From positions 1 to 8,507 of the forward strand of contig JAESTR010000055.1 in the NCBI GenBank assembly GCA_016763495.1: 8,507 nucleotides of DNA. The letters run 5' to 3'. Source of the DNA: Kordiimonadaceae bacterium. Lineage in GTDB: Bacteria > Pseudomonadota > Alphaproteobacteria > Sphingomonadales > Kordiimonadaceae. The notes under the pieces are model-generated. The model made no database searches. It was not told the origin of the DNA and saw only the letters and a list, made by a program, of their open reading frames with translations. A program made the translations under genes and the position numbers. Positions 1 to 6,151 of this stretch are shown piece after piece. The first letter of the stretch is position 1. The number at the start of each line of letters is the position of its first letter.

Positions 1-99
1 GAAGCCATGGTTGCTGATCTGCCGGACGACAAGTCTGGCATGCCTGCTATGCCTGATATGGGAGGTATGGGCGGCATGGGCGGCGGTATGGGCTTCTAA
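1..99 (+). CDS. groEL: Chaperonin GroEL, C-terminal end only (partial)
   Basis: The window opens inside a plus-strand reading frame that ends at the TAA at 97-99. Its 32 visible residues run through an acidic stretch (VADLPDDK) into a Met/Gly-rich tail of MPAMPDMGG and GGM repeats ending in GMGF. This flexible Gly-Gly-Met tail is the hallmark of the C-terminus of bacterial GroEL (Hsp60), where it projects into the folding chamber of the cytoplasmic 14-mer and contacts unfolded substrates. Nothing of the ATPase or apical domains is visible, so the call rests on the tail alone, but that tail is very distinctive. A strong hairpin terminator follows about 40 bases after the stop, fitting the last gene of a groES-groEL operon whose upstream part lies outside the window. 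Confidence 0.93.
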   Translation, partial: EAMVADLPDDKSGMPAMPDMGGMGGMGGGMGF

Positions 100-138
100 G
101 CCACGCTTACCAAACCGTTCATTCAACTGAATGAAAAG

Positions 139-173
139 AAACCCCCGGCCTTAACGGTTCGGGGGTTTTTCTT
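139..173. terminator. Rho-independent terminator, probably bidirectional
   Basis: AAACCCCCG (139-147) pairs with CGGGGGTTT (160-168), giving a GC-rich stem closed by a 12-base loop and followed on the plus strand by a T-run (TTTTTCTTT, 166-174). It lies about 40 bases after the groEL stop. On the minus strand the same stem is followed by TTTCTTTTC, so it can also end transcripts arriving from the minus-strand glycosyltransferase, whose stop is at 193-195. Confidence 0.9.
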
Positions 174-192
174 TGAGTGCATTGGCTGATGG

Positions 193-996
193 TTACCTGC
201 TAGTAAGCACAGCTTTGGCATACTTAATGGCTAACTTCTCAGGTGCTCTGGCGGACCGAATAGCCAAGAGTGCTTTTAGCCACATTTCTTTTTGGGGGAG
301 GAATCGCTCTTCATCGAGAGAGGCGAAAAGGGCATGAATGGCTCCTCGGTTTTCCAGCATTGGGCCAAAACTGCCATATTCATCTGCGATGGCTCGGTAC
401 GTAGAATTCTCGATTGTTATGATGGGTTTCAGTGCGGAAATAGCATCTAACACACTACCGCTTGCAACATATCTATACTGTTCAGCAAGGGGTAAGAGCA
501 CTATATCAGTCCCGGCCAAAGCCTCATAATACTCTTCGGAAGACAAATATCCTTTGGTCGGTCGGTGAGTTAACTTCTCGAGCGCCTGCTCCGGAAGGGC
601 TTCGCTCTCTCGCCCGATCGCCCAAAATTCGAGGTCTGGGCCTGCGAACTCGTTAGCTAGCTCGATAAATAGGTCAAACCCTTTGTCCGCACTGCAATGG
701 CCAACGAATGCAATCCGAAGCGCTCTGTTTGGGTCAGTATCGGATGGAGTGGACGCTATTGAAGTATAAGTGATCGGGTGTGGCAGGGCGATTACCTTGT
801 CTTTAAGTGCGGATGCAAAGTCCACAACAGCTTTTTGGATGCCTTTTTCCAGTGCTACCCAATATTGGTGTTTTGGCAGCCCTCGCTTAAATTCAGCAAC
901 AAAATCAAACCAGCGATAGTAAGGGTTCCGAGACCGCCAACCAAACGACGCTGCTAGGTGATTGTGTAGTATATAATGTAATGGAGAGCTCGAAAT
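193..996 (-). pseudogene. Split GT4-like glycosyltransferase, C-terminal (donor-binding) part
   Basis: This is the downstream part of a glycosyltransferase whose N-terminal part lies in another frame at 954-1358. The frame is open on the minus strand from a stop at 997-999 to the TAA at 193-195. The only conventional start in it is the GTG at 825, but about 46 residues upstream of that GTG still read like protein (for example GWRSRNPYYRW and LPKHQYWVALEKGI). The sequence after 825 looks like the C-terminal Rossmann domain of GT-B fold, GT4-type enzymes: a strand and glycine turn followed by Lys-Gly (RIAFVGHCSADKGFDLF), then an acceptor-side helix SGSVLDAISALKPIITIE in the place where the family binds the nucleotide-sugar phosphates. 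Such enzymes move a sugar from a nucleotide donor onto a growing glycan in the cytoplasm. The acceptor and sugar cannot be deduced. Whether a shortened protein is made from 825 is unknown. The gene ends opposite groEL and shares its terminator. Confidence 0.72.
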
Positions 997-1358
997 TTAC
1001 CCCACTTCGACCGAAACACTCTTAAAAGGTTGCTGTCAGCGCCAGACATAGCTGCTAGTCTGAGTTTCTTTTTCCCAAGCTGTTTTGTAACACTATCAAA
1101 ACAACGTTTAGCAGCCTTTGTACCAGTAATGGGGCTATGCAAATTTTCTTGGCCGGTGGCTATTCCTGCTTGTGGCGTGAATTTTACTCGATTTTCCCCA
1201 GCTAATTCTAGTTTCAGGTTTTCGCAGTGATCTGCGTCCGCAAAGAGTATAATTTCATCATCGGGGAACGCTGCTAGCAGGACCTTAATATAGCCTGCAT
1301 TGAAAGGGAGGTGCATTGTGGCATGGCTGAGAAGATCAAATACTGCAATGGTCTGCAT
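954..1358 (-). pseudogene. Split glycosyltransferase, N-terminal (acceptor) part
   Basis: A 134-residue minus-strand frame starts at an ATG (1356-1358) with an AAGG Shine-Dalgarno-like run 8-11 bases upstream, and stops at the TAG at 954-956. The start MQTIAVFDLLSHATMHLPFN and the following ILFADADHCENL resemble the first strand, helix and second strand of a GT-B N-terminal domain. The last residues, ALHYIIYYTIT, run out of frame: the neighbouring frame over the same bases reads LHYILHNHLAASFGW and continues into the donor-binding domain. Joining the two by one base gives a single product of about 388 residues, a normal length for GT4 enzymes. Alone this half would lack the donor-binding domain and should be inactive. 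It could be a genuine recent frameshift or a sequencing or assembly error. Confidence 0.68.
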
Positions 1359-1695
1359 TGTTGGGCCTTAACGGAAATACAATAAAGTTGACACCTACCT
1401 AGCATATGGCAGGGGCATGATCCAAATGGTACAGAATATTGCAAATTATTCACAGAGTATTGGCCTCAGCTTATCGGCAATCTGTTTATGGTTTGAAATA
1501 TTGCTGGCTATTTGTTTGGGCGGCACGTAGGTTTCCGCCGAAACACACGCTAACAAGTACATATATTATGTTGAAAAGTAACCATATCAATCGGCCTTGC
1601 CGACTGCGACGACGATAAGAGCCCCGTTTCTTATTGCCTTTTGTTGCGACCGGCCCTTTCAAGAAATTAAGGGCCATTGATTTGGAATACTAGTG
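1359..1695. other. Non-coding stretch between divergent genes, with one inverted repeat
   Basis: About 335 bases separate the minus-strand glycosyltransferase start from the plus-strand acetyltransferase start, so both promoters should lie here. I see no convincing gene: the longest open frame (minus strand, 1486-1677) has a basic, low-complexity product and no ribosome binding site. A perfect 7-base inverted repeat, GGCCCTT (1652-1658) and AAGGGCC (1669-1675) with a 10-base spacer, sits about 20 bases before the acetyltransferase start. It has no T-run after it, so it is not a standard terminator. A TTGACA at 1388-1393 matches a -35 box but has no -10 at the right distance. Confidence 0.5.
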
Positions 1696-2226
1696 ATGCT
1701 CTGCTTTGAACTTGAGCAGCCGACAGATGCGGCTGACATTGAAACTCTCCTTGATACTGTTTTTGGCCCTGATAGGCTCAGTAAATCCTCGTACGCTTTG
1801 CGGGAAAATAACCCCCCACTGCCTGAGCTTTCAGTGTTGGTTCGATTTGGTGACGAATTGGTTGCAAGCATTCGGTTCAGTAAAACACATATAGCTGGCT
1901 CAAAAGGTGCGATTAGCCGGTTCTTGCTGCTGGGGCCTTTGGCGGTAAAGCCGGAACTGCATGGCCAAGGCGTTGGTAAACAACTGATTGAGCATAGCCT
2001 TAAGTCTGCAGCGAATATGGGCATGAATAATATTCTGCTTGTTGGGGACGAAAGCTATTATGGCAGATTTGGCTTTGTACCTGCTATGCCAAATAGTATC
2101 CGCATGCTAGGCGATAAGGTTGCAGAACGGTTATTGCTGCGAATGCCTCGTCAAATGGGAAATGCAGGGAAAGTAGGGGAAGCACAATCAATCCCGCACG
2201 GGGATTTGTTGCCGGGTTGGCCCTAG
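1696..2226 (+). CDS. GNAT family N-acetyltransferase (YhbS-like)
   Basis: This 176-residue cytoplasmic protein looks like a full-length member of the GNAT superfamily, which transfers an acetyl group from acetyl-CoA to an amine. The central strand and turn LLGPLAVKPELHGQGVGKQLI (about residues 78-98) is motif A. Its GQGVGK loop binds the pyrophosphate of acetyl-CoA, although the usual Arg/Gln at its first position is His89. A second conserved block, VGDESYYGRFGFVP (about 116-129), is typical of the YhbS/COG3153 subgroup. The substrate cannot be told: members act on proteins, small amines or antibiotics. I chose the ATG at 1696 over the GTG directly before it (1693) because GGAA at 1684-1687 is then 8 bases away. 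It stands alone, with 120 bases before the next gene. Confidence 0.85.
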   Translation: MLCFELEQPTDAADIETLLDTVFGPDRLSKSSYALRENNPPLPELSVLVRFGDELVASIRFSKTHIAGSKGAISRFLLLGPLAVKPELHGQGVGKQLIEHSLKSAANMGMNNILLVGDESYYGRFGFVPAMPNSIRMLGDKVAERLLLRMPRQMGNAGKVGEAQSIPHGDLLPGWP

Positions 2227-2298
2227 CTTGTCTGCCGTGCTGCTCCTCGACCTTTTAAGCCGTTACAAGAAATAACCCCATCATTTCAAATAGAAAGC

Positions 2299-2328
2299 TT
2301 TTCATCTTAATCATAAAAGCCATATAAT
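2299..2328 (+). promoter_or_regulatory. Candidate sigma-70 promoter of the DUF1285 operon
   Basis: A perfect TATAAT -10 box lies at 2323-2328, with a weak -35-like TTTTCA at 2299-2304 (18-base spacing), inside an AT-rich stretch. Transcription would start near 2335, giving a leader of only about 12 bases that is nearly all Shine-Dalgarno (AAGGAG, 2335-2340) before the ATG at 2347. The position just ahead of a tight four-gene operon supports it. The -35 box is poor and the site is inferred from sequence only. Confidence 0.4.
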
Positions 2329-2346
2329 ATATGCAAGGAGTATTAT

Positions 2347-2928
2347 ATGGCAGCAGATGCGCAATCCAGTTTCAATTTGGAAAAGTTACTAAAGGAAATT
2401 TCGGGTCAGAAATTTCCTCCTGTTGATAAATGGAATCCTGACTTTTGCGGTGATATTGATATGCGCATCGCGGTGGATGGCACATGGTTTTATATGGGAA
2501 CCCCTATAGCGCGTGAACGCATGGTGCGCCTATTTTCAACAGTGCTGCGCAAAGATGATGATGGTAAAACATACCTAGTCACGCCTGTAGAAAAAATTGG
2601 CATTACAGTTGACGATGCGCCCTTTATTGCGAATCAAATGGAAATACTGCAGGACGGCGGCCAACAGCTTATAACCTTCACAACGAATGTTGGGGACAAA
2701 GTGGTCGCTGGTGAGGGGAACCCTATCCGTGTGGACATTGACCCAGATACAGAGGAACCAAGGCCTTATGTGACGGTGCGCGGTAACTTAGAAGCTCTAA
2801 TCGCGAGGCCTGTTTTTTATGAGCTTGTAGAGCGTGCTGTGCAAACTGAAACAGATGGCGCTATGTCGTTAGCAATCGAAAGTGACGGTAAGGTATTTTC
2901 ATTGGGTAGTTGGAGCAGTGCTGAATGA
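2347..2928 (+). CDS. DUF1285 family protein
   Basis: This 193-residue soluble protein belongs to DUF1285 (COG3816), a family without an assigned biochemical function. The family's hallmarks are visible in order: PPVDKWNPDFCGDIDMRI (24-41), DGTWFYMGTPIARERMVRLF (44-63), VLRKDDDGKTYLVTPVEKI (66-84), DDAPF (89-93), and the late RPYVTVRGNLEALIARPVFYELVE (139-162). No signal peptide or membrane segment is seen. It is the first gene of a compact operon, with an excellent AAGGAG ribosome site 6 bases before the ATG. Its stop overlaps the next start (ATGA, 2925-2928). In alphaproteobacteria this family commonly precedes a CoA pyrophosphatase, as here, which suggests but does not prove a role linked to CoA, nucleotide or tRNA metabolism. 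Confidence 0.88.
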   Translation: MAADAQSSFNLEKLLKEISGQKFPPVDKWNPDFCGDIDMRIAVDGTWFYMGTPIARERMVRLFSTVLRKDDDGKTYLVTPVEKIGITVDDAPFIANQMEILQDGGQQLITFTTNVGDKVVAGEGNPIRVDIDPDTEEPRPYVTVRGNLEALIARPVFYELVERAVQTETDGAMSLAIESDGKVFSLGSWSSAE

Positions 2929-3545
2929 AAAGTTGGCTCGAAGCAGCCTTTAAGGAAGGCAACCCTGCGGTACGTGGCAGGCGAAGTGATTATGACCTTA
3001 ATCTGGATGAGAAGCTGGAAGAATTTAAGGGAAAAACCTTAAGGCCGGCAGCAGTTCTTGTGCCAATTATAGATCATCCTACAGGCCCGACTATATTGCT
3101 TACCAAGCGTACAGATCATTTAACCAAACATCCGGGCCAAGTGAGCTTTCCTGGCGGTGCCGTAGACCCCGATGATGAGAATTCCATTGCTACGGCTCTG
3201 CGGGAAACCGAAGAAGAGATTGGCCTTGATCGCAGTTATATTGAAATTGCAGGGTTTCTTGACGATTATATTACAGGCACTGGGTTTGAAATAAAGCCTG
3301 TGGTTGGCCTCGTTCGCCCCGGGTTTAAACTCACGTTGCAAGAAGATGAAGTTGCAGCGGCTTTTGAAGTACCGCTCGATTTCTTCCTAGACCGTAACAA
3401 CCACACAAAGGAAAGTGCTATGTGGCAAGGTGTGCTGCGCCATTATTACTCAATGCCCTATGGTGGCTATAGGGTTTGGGGGGCAACTGCGGCTATGTTA
3501 GTTAATCTGTGTGATGTTATGGAAAATGCGAGGGAGGCGAGCTGA
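2925..3545 (+). CDS. Nudix hydrolase, CoA pyrophosphatase type (NudL/YeaB-like)
   Basis: This 206-residue cytoplasmic enzyme should cleave coenzyme A or its derivatives into 3',5'-ADP and a phosphopantetheine product, clearing oxidised or surplus CoA. The Nudix box runs from G78 to L101, with the catalytic, metal-binding helix RETEEEIGL (93-101). The Glu of the GX5E part is Asp84, as is usual in the CoA-type subfamily. Just before it is the CoA-pyrophosphatase signature, LLTKR (58-62) followed by HPGQVSFPGG (69-78). Length is typical. The start ATG overlaps the DUF1285 stop by 4 bases, with GGAG at 2912-2915, indicating translational coupling. The end overlaps the next gene by one base (TGATG). 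The reaction is inferred from the family; hydrolysis of other nucleotides cannot be excluded. Confidence 0.9.
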   Translation: MKSWLEAAFKEGNPAVRGRRSDYDLNLDEKLEEFKGKTLRPAAVLVPIIDHPTGPTILLTKRTDHLTKHPGQVSFPGGAVDPDDENSIATALRETEEEIGLDRSYIEIAGFLDDYITGTGFEIKPVVGLVRPGFKLTLQEDEVAAAFEVPLDFFLDRNNHTKESAMWQGVLRHYYSMPYGGYRVWGATAAMLVNLCDVMENAREAS

Positions 3546-3865
3546 TGGTTATTTTACTAAGGCTGTTACTGGTTATTTTGCCGATTATCATGCTGCTTTT
3601 CTGGGTCCGGTGGCGTATGAAAAGTGCTGCTAGTGGTGAAGTGCCTGAAAGCGAAAGCAAAGCGATGCGTGGCTGGTTGATCGTAGCGCTTATTTCAATG
3701 GTAGGAGTAGGCTTTAGTCTGAAGCTTTTGGAAGATGATGCTGTTACTGAAGGTGTATATGTGCCTGCTCGTGTGGAAAATGGCAAAGTAATACCTGGGC
3801 ATATGGCACCACGGCCTGAAAAAGGCTTGGAAACAGGCGCTACCCCAGCTAGCGAAGATAACTGA
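3545..3865 (+). CDS. DUF6111-like small membrane protein
   Basis: This 106-residue protein has two predicted membrane segments, about residues 3-21 (LLRLLLVILPIIMLLFW core) and 41-60 (MRGWLIVALISMVGVGFSL), joined by a charged loop. After them comes a soluble tail with the conserved-looking stretch VYVPARVENGKVIPGHM (71-87) and an acidic, Ala/Pro-rich end. The layout and the tail motif match the family I know as DUF6111, which sits between CoA pyrophosphatase and CCA enzyme genes in many alphaproteobacteria. Its function is unknown. A strong GGGAGG (3532-3537) lies 7 bases before the ATG, and the start overlaps the upstream stop by one base. I am sure of the gene and the membrane topology, less so of the family number. 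Confidence 0.72.
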   Translation: MVILLRLLLVILPIIMLLFWVRWRMKSAASGEVPESESKAMRGWLIVALISMVGVGFSLKLLEDDAVTEGVYVPARVENGKVIPGHMAPRPEKGLETGATPASEDN

Positions 3866-3875
3866 CTAGTACACT

Positions 3876-5054
3876 ATGATTAAGATCAACCCAGACTGGC
3901 TTCATGCACCTTTTACGCAGGAAATTATTGCGGCATTGGGCACAGATACTGTGCGCTTTGTGGGCGGAGCAGTACGTGACACCTTACTCGGCTTGCCAGT
4001 CACAGATATTGACGCGGCCACCCTGCATAAACCTCAGGACACAATGCGCTTGCTGGAGAAAGCTGGCATACGGGTCATTCCAACAGGCTTGAAGCACGGC
4101 ACTGTTACAGCTGTTTGCGACGGCGCTTCAATAGAAATCACGACTTTGCGTGTGGATGTGGAAACAGACGGCAGGCATGCCGAAGTGGCTTTCACCGCGA
4201 GCTGGATTGAAGATGCCAAGCGCAGAGATTTTACCCTCAATGCAATATATGCGTCTGCGGACGGCATGTTGTTTGACCCCTTCGACGGGCAGACCGACCT
4301 TGCGGCAGGGTTTGTGAAGTTTATTGGCGATGCGGGTGAGAGGATAGTGGAAGACGGACTGCGCATCATGCGGTTTTTCCGGTTTTATGCTTTGTACGGT
4401 AAAGGCGCTATTGATGCGACAGGCTTACATGCATGTCAACGTAACGTGCATATGCTGCAGGACTTATCTGTAGAGCGAATTCGCACGGAGTTGTTGAAGT
4501 TGCTGTCAGCGAAAGACCCTTTTGAAACCATAGATACAATGGTGGAAATTGGAATTTTTCCGGCACTGGGACATGGCGGTATTACTGGTAAATCCTTGAA
4601 AAGCTTTATGGGGTCAGAAAAGAGCTTGGGGCAGAACAGCAAGCCCTTACTGCGCCTGTATCTTCTTTTTCAACCAATTCTGGAGGCTAAGGTGCTGGCA
4701 AACTGGTTGAAGCTTTCAGGTAAAGAATACAAATTCTTGAAGGGAATTGAGACAGCACTGGCGTACGCGTTCCCCGACACTGATGCCTTAAGGCGCCGCT
4801 ATATATACAAATTTGGAGGAAAGGCCGCTCATGTCGCCGCAATTTGGAATGGCGGAGACAAGGCGCACTCTTTGCTTGGCGTGATAGCTGATTGGACCGT
4901 GCCGCAATTTCCTATTCAAGGCAAAGATCTGCTGGCGCTGGGGCACAGCGCTGGGCCGGGAATGGGTGCGGCGTTGAAGAAGCTTGAAGGCGGATGGGTT
5001 GAAAGCGATTTTTCGCTCAGCAAACAGCAATTGCTAATGACTATGACCCGTTGA
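3876..5054 (+). CDS. cca: CCA tRNA nucleotidyltransferase
   Basis: This 392-residue class II nucleotidyltransferase builds or repairs the 3'-terminal CCA of tRNAs from CTP and ATP without a template. The catalytic signature is clear: FVGGAVRDTLLG (28-39) and the metal-binding DID (44-46). The nucleotide-selecting motif RRDFTLNAIY (116-125) follows, then ERIVEDGLRIMRFFRFYA (155-172), the start of the helical neck and body. The C-terminal third contains FPIQGKDLLALG (345-356), usual for alphaproteobacterial members. No HD domain motif is seen. It starts 10 bases after the DUF6111 stop and has no good Shine-Dalgarno, so it probably depends on the upstream genes for translation. The last 14 bases overlap the convergent minus-strand SYLF gene. 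It could in principle be a poly(A) polymerase relative, but the context and motifs favour CCA addition. Confidence 0.93.
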   Translation: MIKINPDWLHAPFTQEIIAALGTDTVRFVGGAVRDTLLGLPVTDIDAATLHKPQDTMRLLEKAGIRVIPTGLKHGTVTAVCDGASIEITTLRVDVETDGRHAEVAFTASWIEDAKRRDFTLNAIYASADGMLFDPFDGQTDLAAGFVKFIGDAGERIVEDGLRIMRFFRFYALYGKGAIDATGLHACQRNVHMLQDLSVERIRTELLKLLSAKDPFETIDTMVEIGIFPALGHGGITGKSLKSFMGSEKSLGQNSKPLLRLYLLFQPILEAKVLANWLKLSGKEYKFLKGIETALAYAFPDTDALRRRYIYKFGGKAAHVAAIWNGGDKAHSLLGVIADWTVPQFPIQGKDLLALGHSAGPGMGAALKKLEGGWVESDFSLSKQQLLMTMTR

Positions 5055-5610
5055 GTTTTTTGTCTTTCCAATATTTGGTGCCGTGCAACGACGCTTGCAA
5101 AATGAGCCCCGCTTTTGTGAACTGGTAAACGCTGACTTTTTTGCGGAAGGAGGCTGCTTCACCAATTTCACCGCCGCCATCTTGCGAGCGAGCAGCAGCA
5201 TCGACTTCGCCAGAGAAATCCCAGCCTTTGTTAGTGAAACTATCCAGTGACTTGCGGTCATGGAAAATAAACACGGCTTTAAAGTCTTTTATGCCAAAAC
5301 CTACACCGACACCTAGTGTGGCCATTTTCATGTAGGTGTCGATGTCACTTGCGTTGTCATGCACCACCCCGCGGCCACCACCGGCGCCGATGAGCAAAAA
5401 ATGAATGCCCGTGTTTGAAAATACAGCATAGCCCTCGGCATCTTTCATTTCTGCTTTTGCTTGAGGCCGTGTTTCAAACAGCTCTACAAGAACCTCATGG
5501 CGGGTATCCTGGATTTTCTGGCGTTTCTTTTCAGCTTTATCTGCATAAGCTGCTGTGCCGCTTAGCATTAATCCGAGTAATACCAACACTGACAATGATT
5601 TTTTTAACAT
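5041..5610 (-). CDS. Secreted SYLF-domain (YSC84-related) lipid-binding protein
   Basis: This 189-residue protein begins with a clear signal peptide (MLKKSLSVLVLLGLMLSGTAAYA, cleavage after about residue 23) and is therefore probably periplasmic. There is no lipobox cysteine. The rest resembles the SYLF/YSC84 domain, known in eukaryotes to bind phosphoinositides: GYAVFSNTG (60-68), the glycine-rich LLIGAGGGRGVV (72-83), LGVGVGFGIKDFKAVFIF (99-116) and the closing KAGLILQASLHGTKYW (156-171). The bacterial role is unknown, probably at the envelope. The in-frame ATG 10 codons upstream (5640) is less likely: the ATG at 5610 begins the signal peptide and has AAGGGG 7 bases ahead of it. It follows yqaA after 78 bases and overlaps cca tail to tail. 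Confidence 0.87.
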   Translation of the reverse strand: MLKKSLSVLVLLGLMLSGTAAYADKAEKKRQKIQDTRHEVLVELFETRPQAKAEMKDAEGYAVFSNTGIHFLLIGAGGGRGVVHDNASDIDTYMKMATLGVGVGFGIKDFKAVFIFHDRKSLDSFTNKGWDFSGEVDAAARSQDGGGEIGEAASFRKKVSVYQFTKAGLILQASLHGTKYWKDKKLNGS

Positions 5611-5688
5611 AGCTTGCCCCTTAATCAGAATTCGCCTCACTATTCACGCCCAATAGGGGCAATATTGCGGCAGCGTGTTTTTGTCTAT

Positions 5689-6129
5689 TCACCCAATATA
5701 ATAGAAAGCGCCAATTATCATACCGTAACGCATAGCTTTGCCAATGCTGACCAGCAATAGAAAAATCGGGAAAGGTGTTTTTAAAACACCAGCCACCAGT
5801 GTGAGTGGGTCACCAACAATAGGTAGCCACGCCATAAGAAGCGACCATTTTCCAAACCGGTTGAAGTGCCGTTTTGCGGCTTCAACGGCGGTTTCTTTGA
5901 AGGGAAACCAGCGTTTGTGTTGAAATCGGGCGATGCCTTTACCCAGCCACCAGTTAACGATTGCACCTGCAATATTCCCTGTTGTCGCAGCTATAAAAAG
6001 TAAGAATGGCGCCCCAGTATTAGATTGCAGCAGTGCCGCCAGTGCAATTTCAGAAAAAGCGGGAAGCAATGTAGCTGCAATGAAGGCATTCCCAAATAGG
6101 CCGCTATATAAGGCAATGTCGGCGATCAT
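5689..6129 (-). CDS. YqaA family membrane protein (VTT/SNARE-associated, DedA-like)
   Basis: This 146-residue integral membrane protein of the YqaA/COG1238 family is a short relative of DedA proteins, and its length is normal for the family. Hydrophobic segments lie at about 5-35, 40-62, 96-114 and 118-143. Family marks are the early acidic residue in LLPAFSEIALAALL (21-34), GNIAGAIVNWWLGKG (51-65) and the re-entrant loop motif WLPIVGDPLTLVAGVLKTPF (101-120). DedA relatives with the VTT domain have been linked to undecaprenyl phosphate or phospholipid translocation; the job of YqaA itself is not established. The ATG lies 22 bases after the hemF stop, so the two are probably co-transcribed, but only a weak AGGCG ribosome site is present. 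Confidence 0.88.
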   Translation of the reverse strand: MIADIALYSGLFGNAFIAATLLPAFSEIALAALLQSNTGAPFLLFIAATTGNIAGAIVNWWLGKGIARFQHKRWFPFKETAVEAAKRHFNRFGKWSLLMAWLPIVGDPLTLVAGVLKTPFPIFLLLVSIGKAMRYGMIIGAFYYIG

Positions 6130-6151
6130 TAGGTTTGGTCGCCTGCGCTAG

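Noticed and set aside
954..1000. Programmed ribosomal frameshift joining the two glycosyltransferase halves
   Set aside because: The overlap has no slippery heptamer of the X XXY YYZ type and no obvious downstream stem, so mutation or sequence error is more likely.
1388..1393. TTGACA, a consensus -35 box
   Set aside because: No -10-like hexamer lies 16-18 bases downstream, so no promoter is called.
1486..1677. 63-residue minus-strand open frame in the non-coding gap
   Set aside because: No ribosome site, very basic and low-complexity start, no family resemblance; likely chance.
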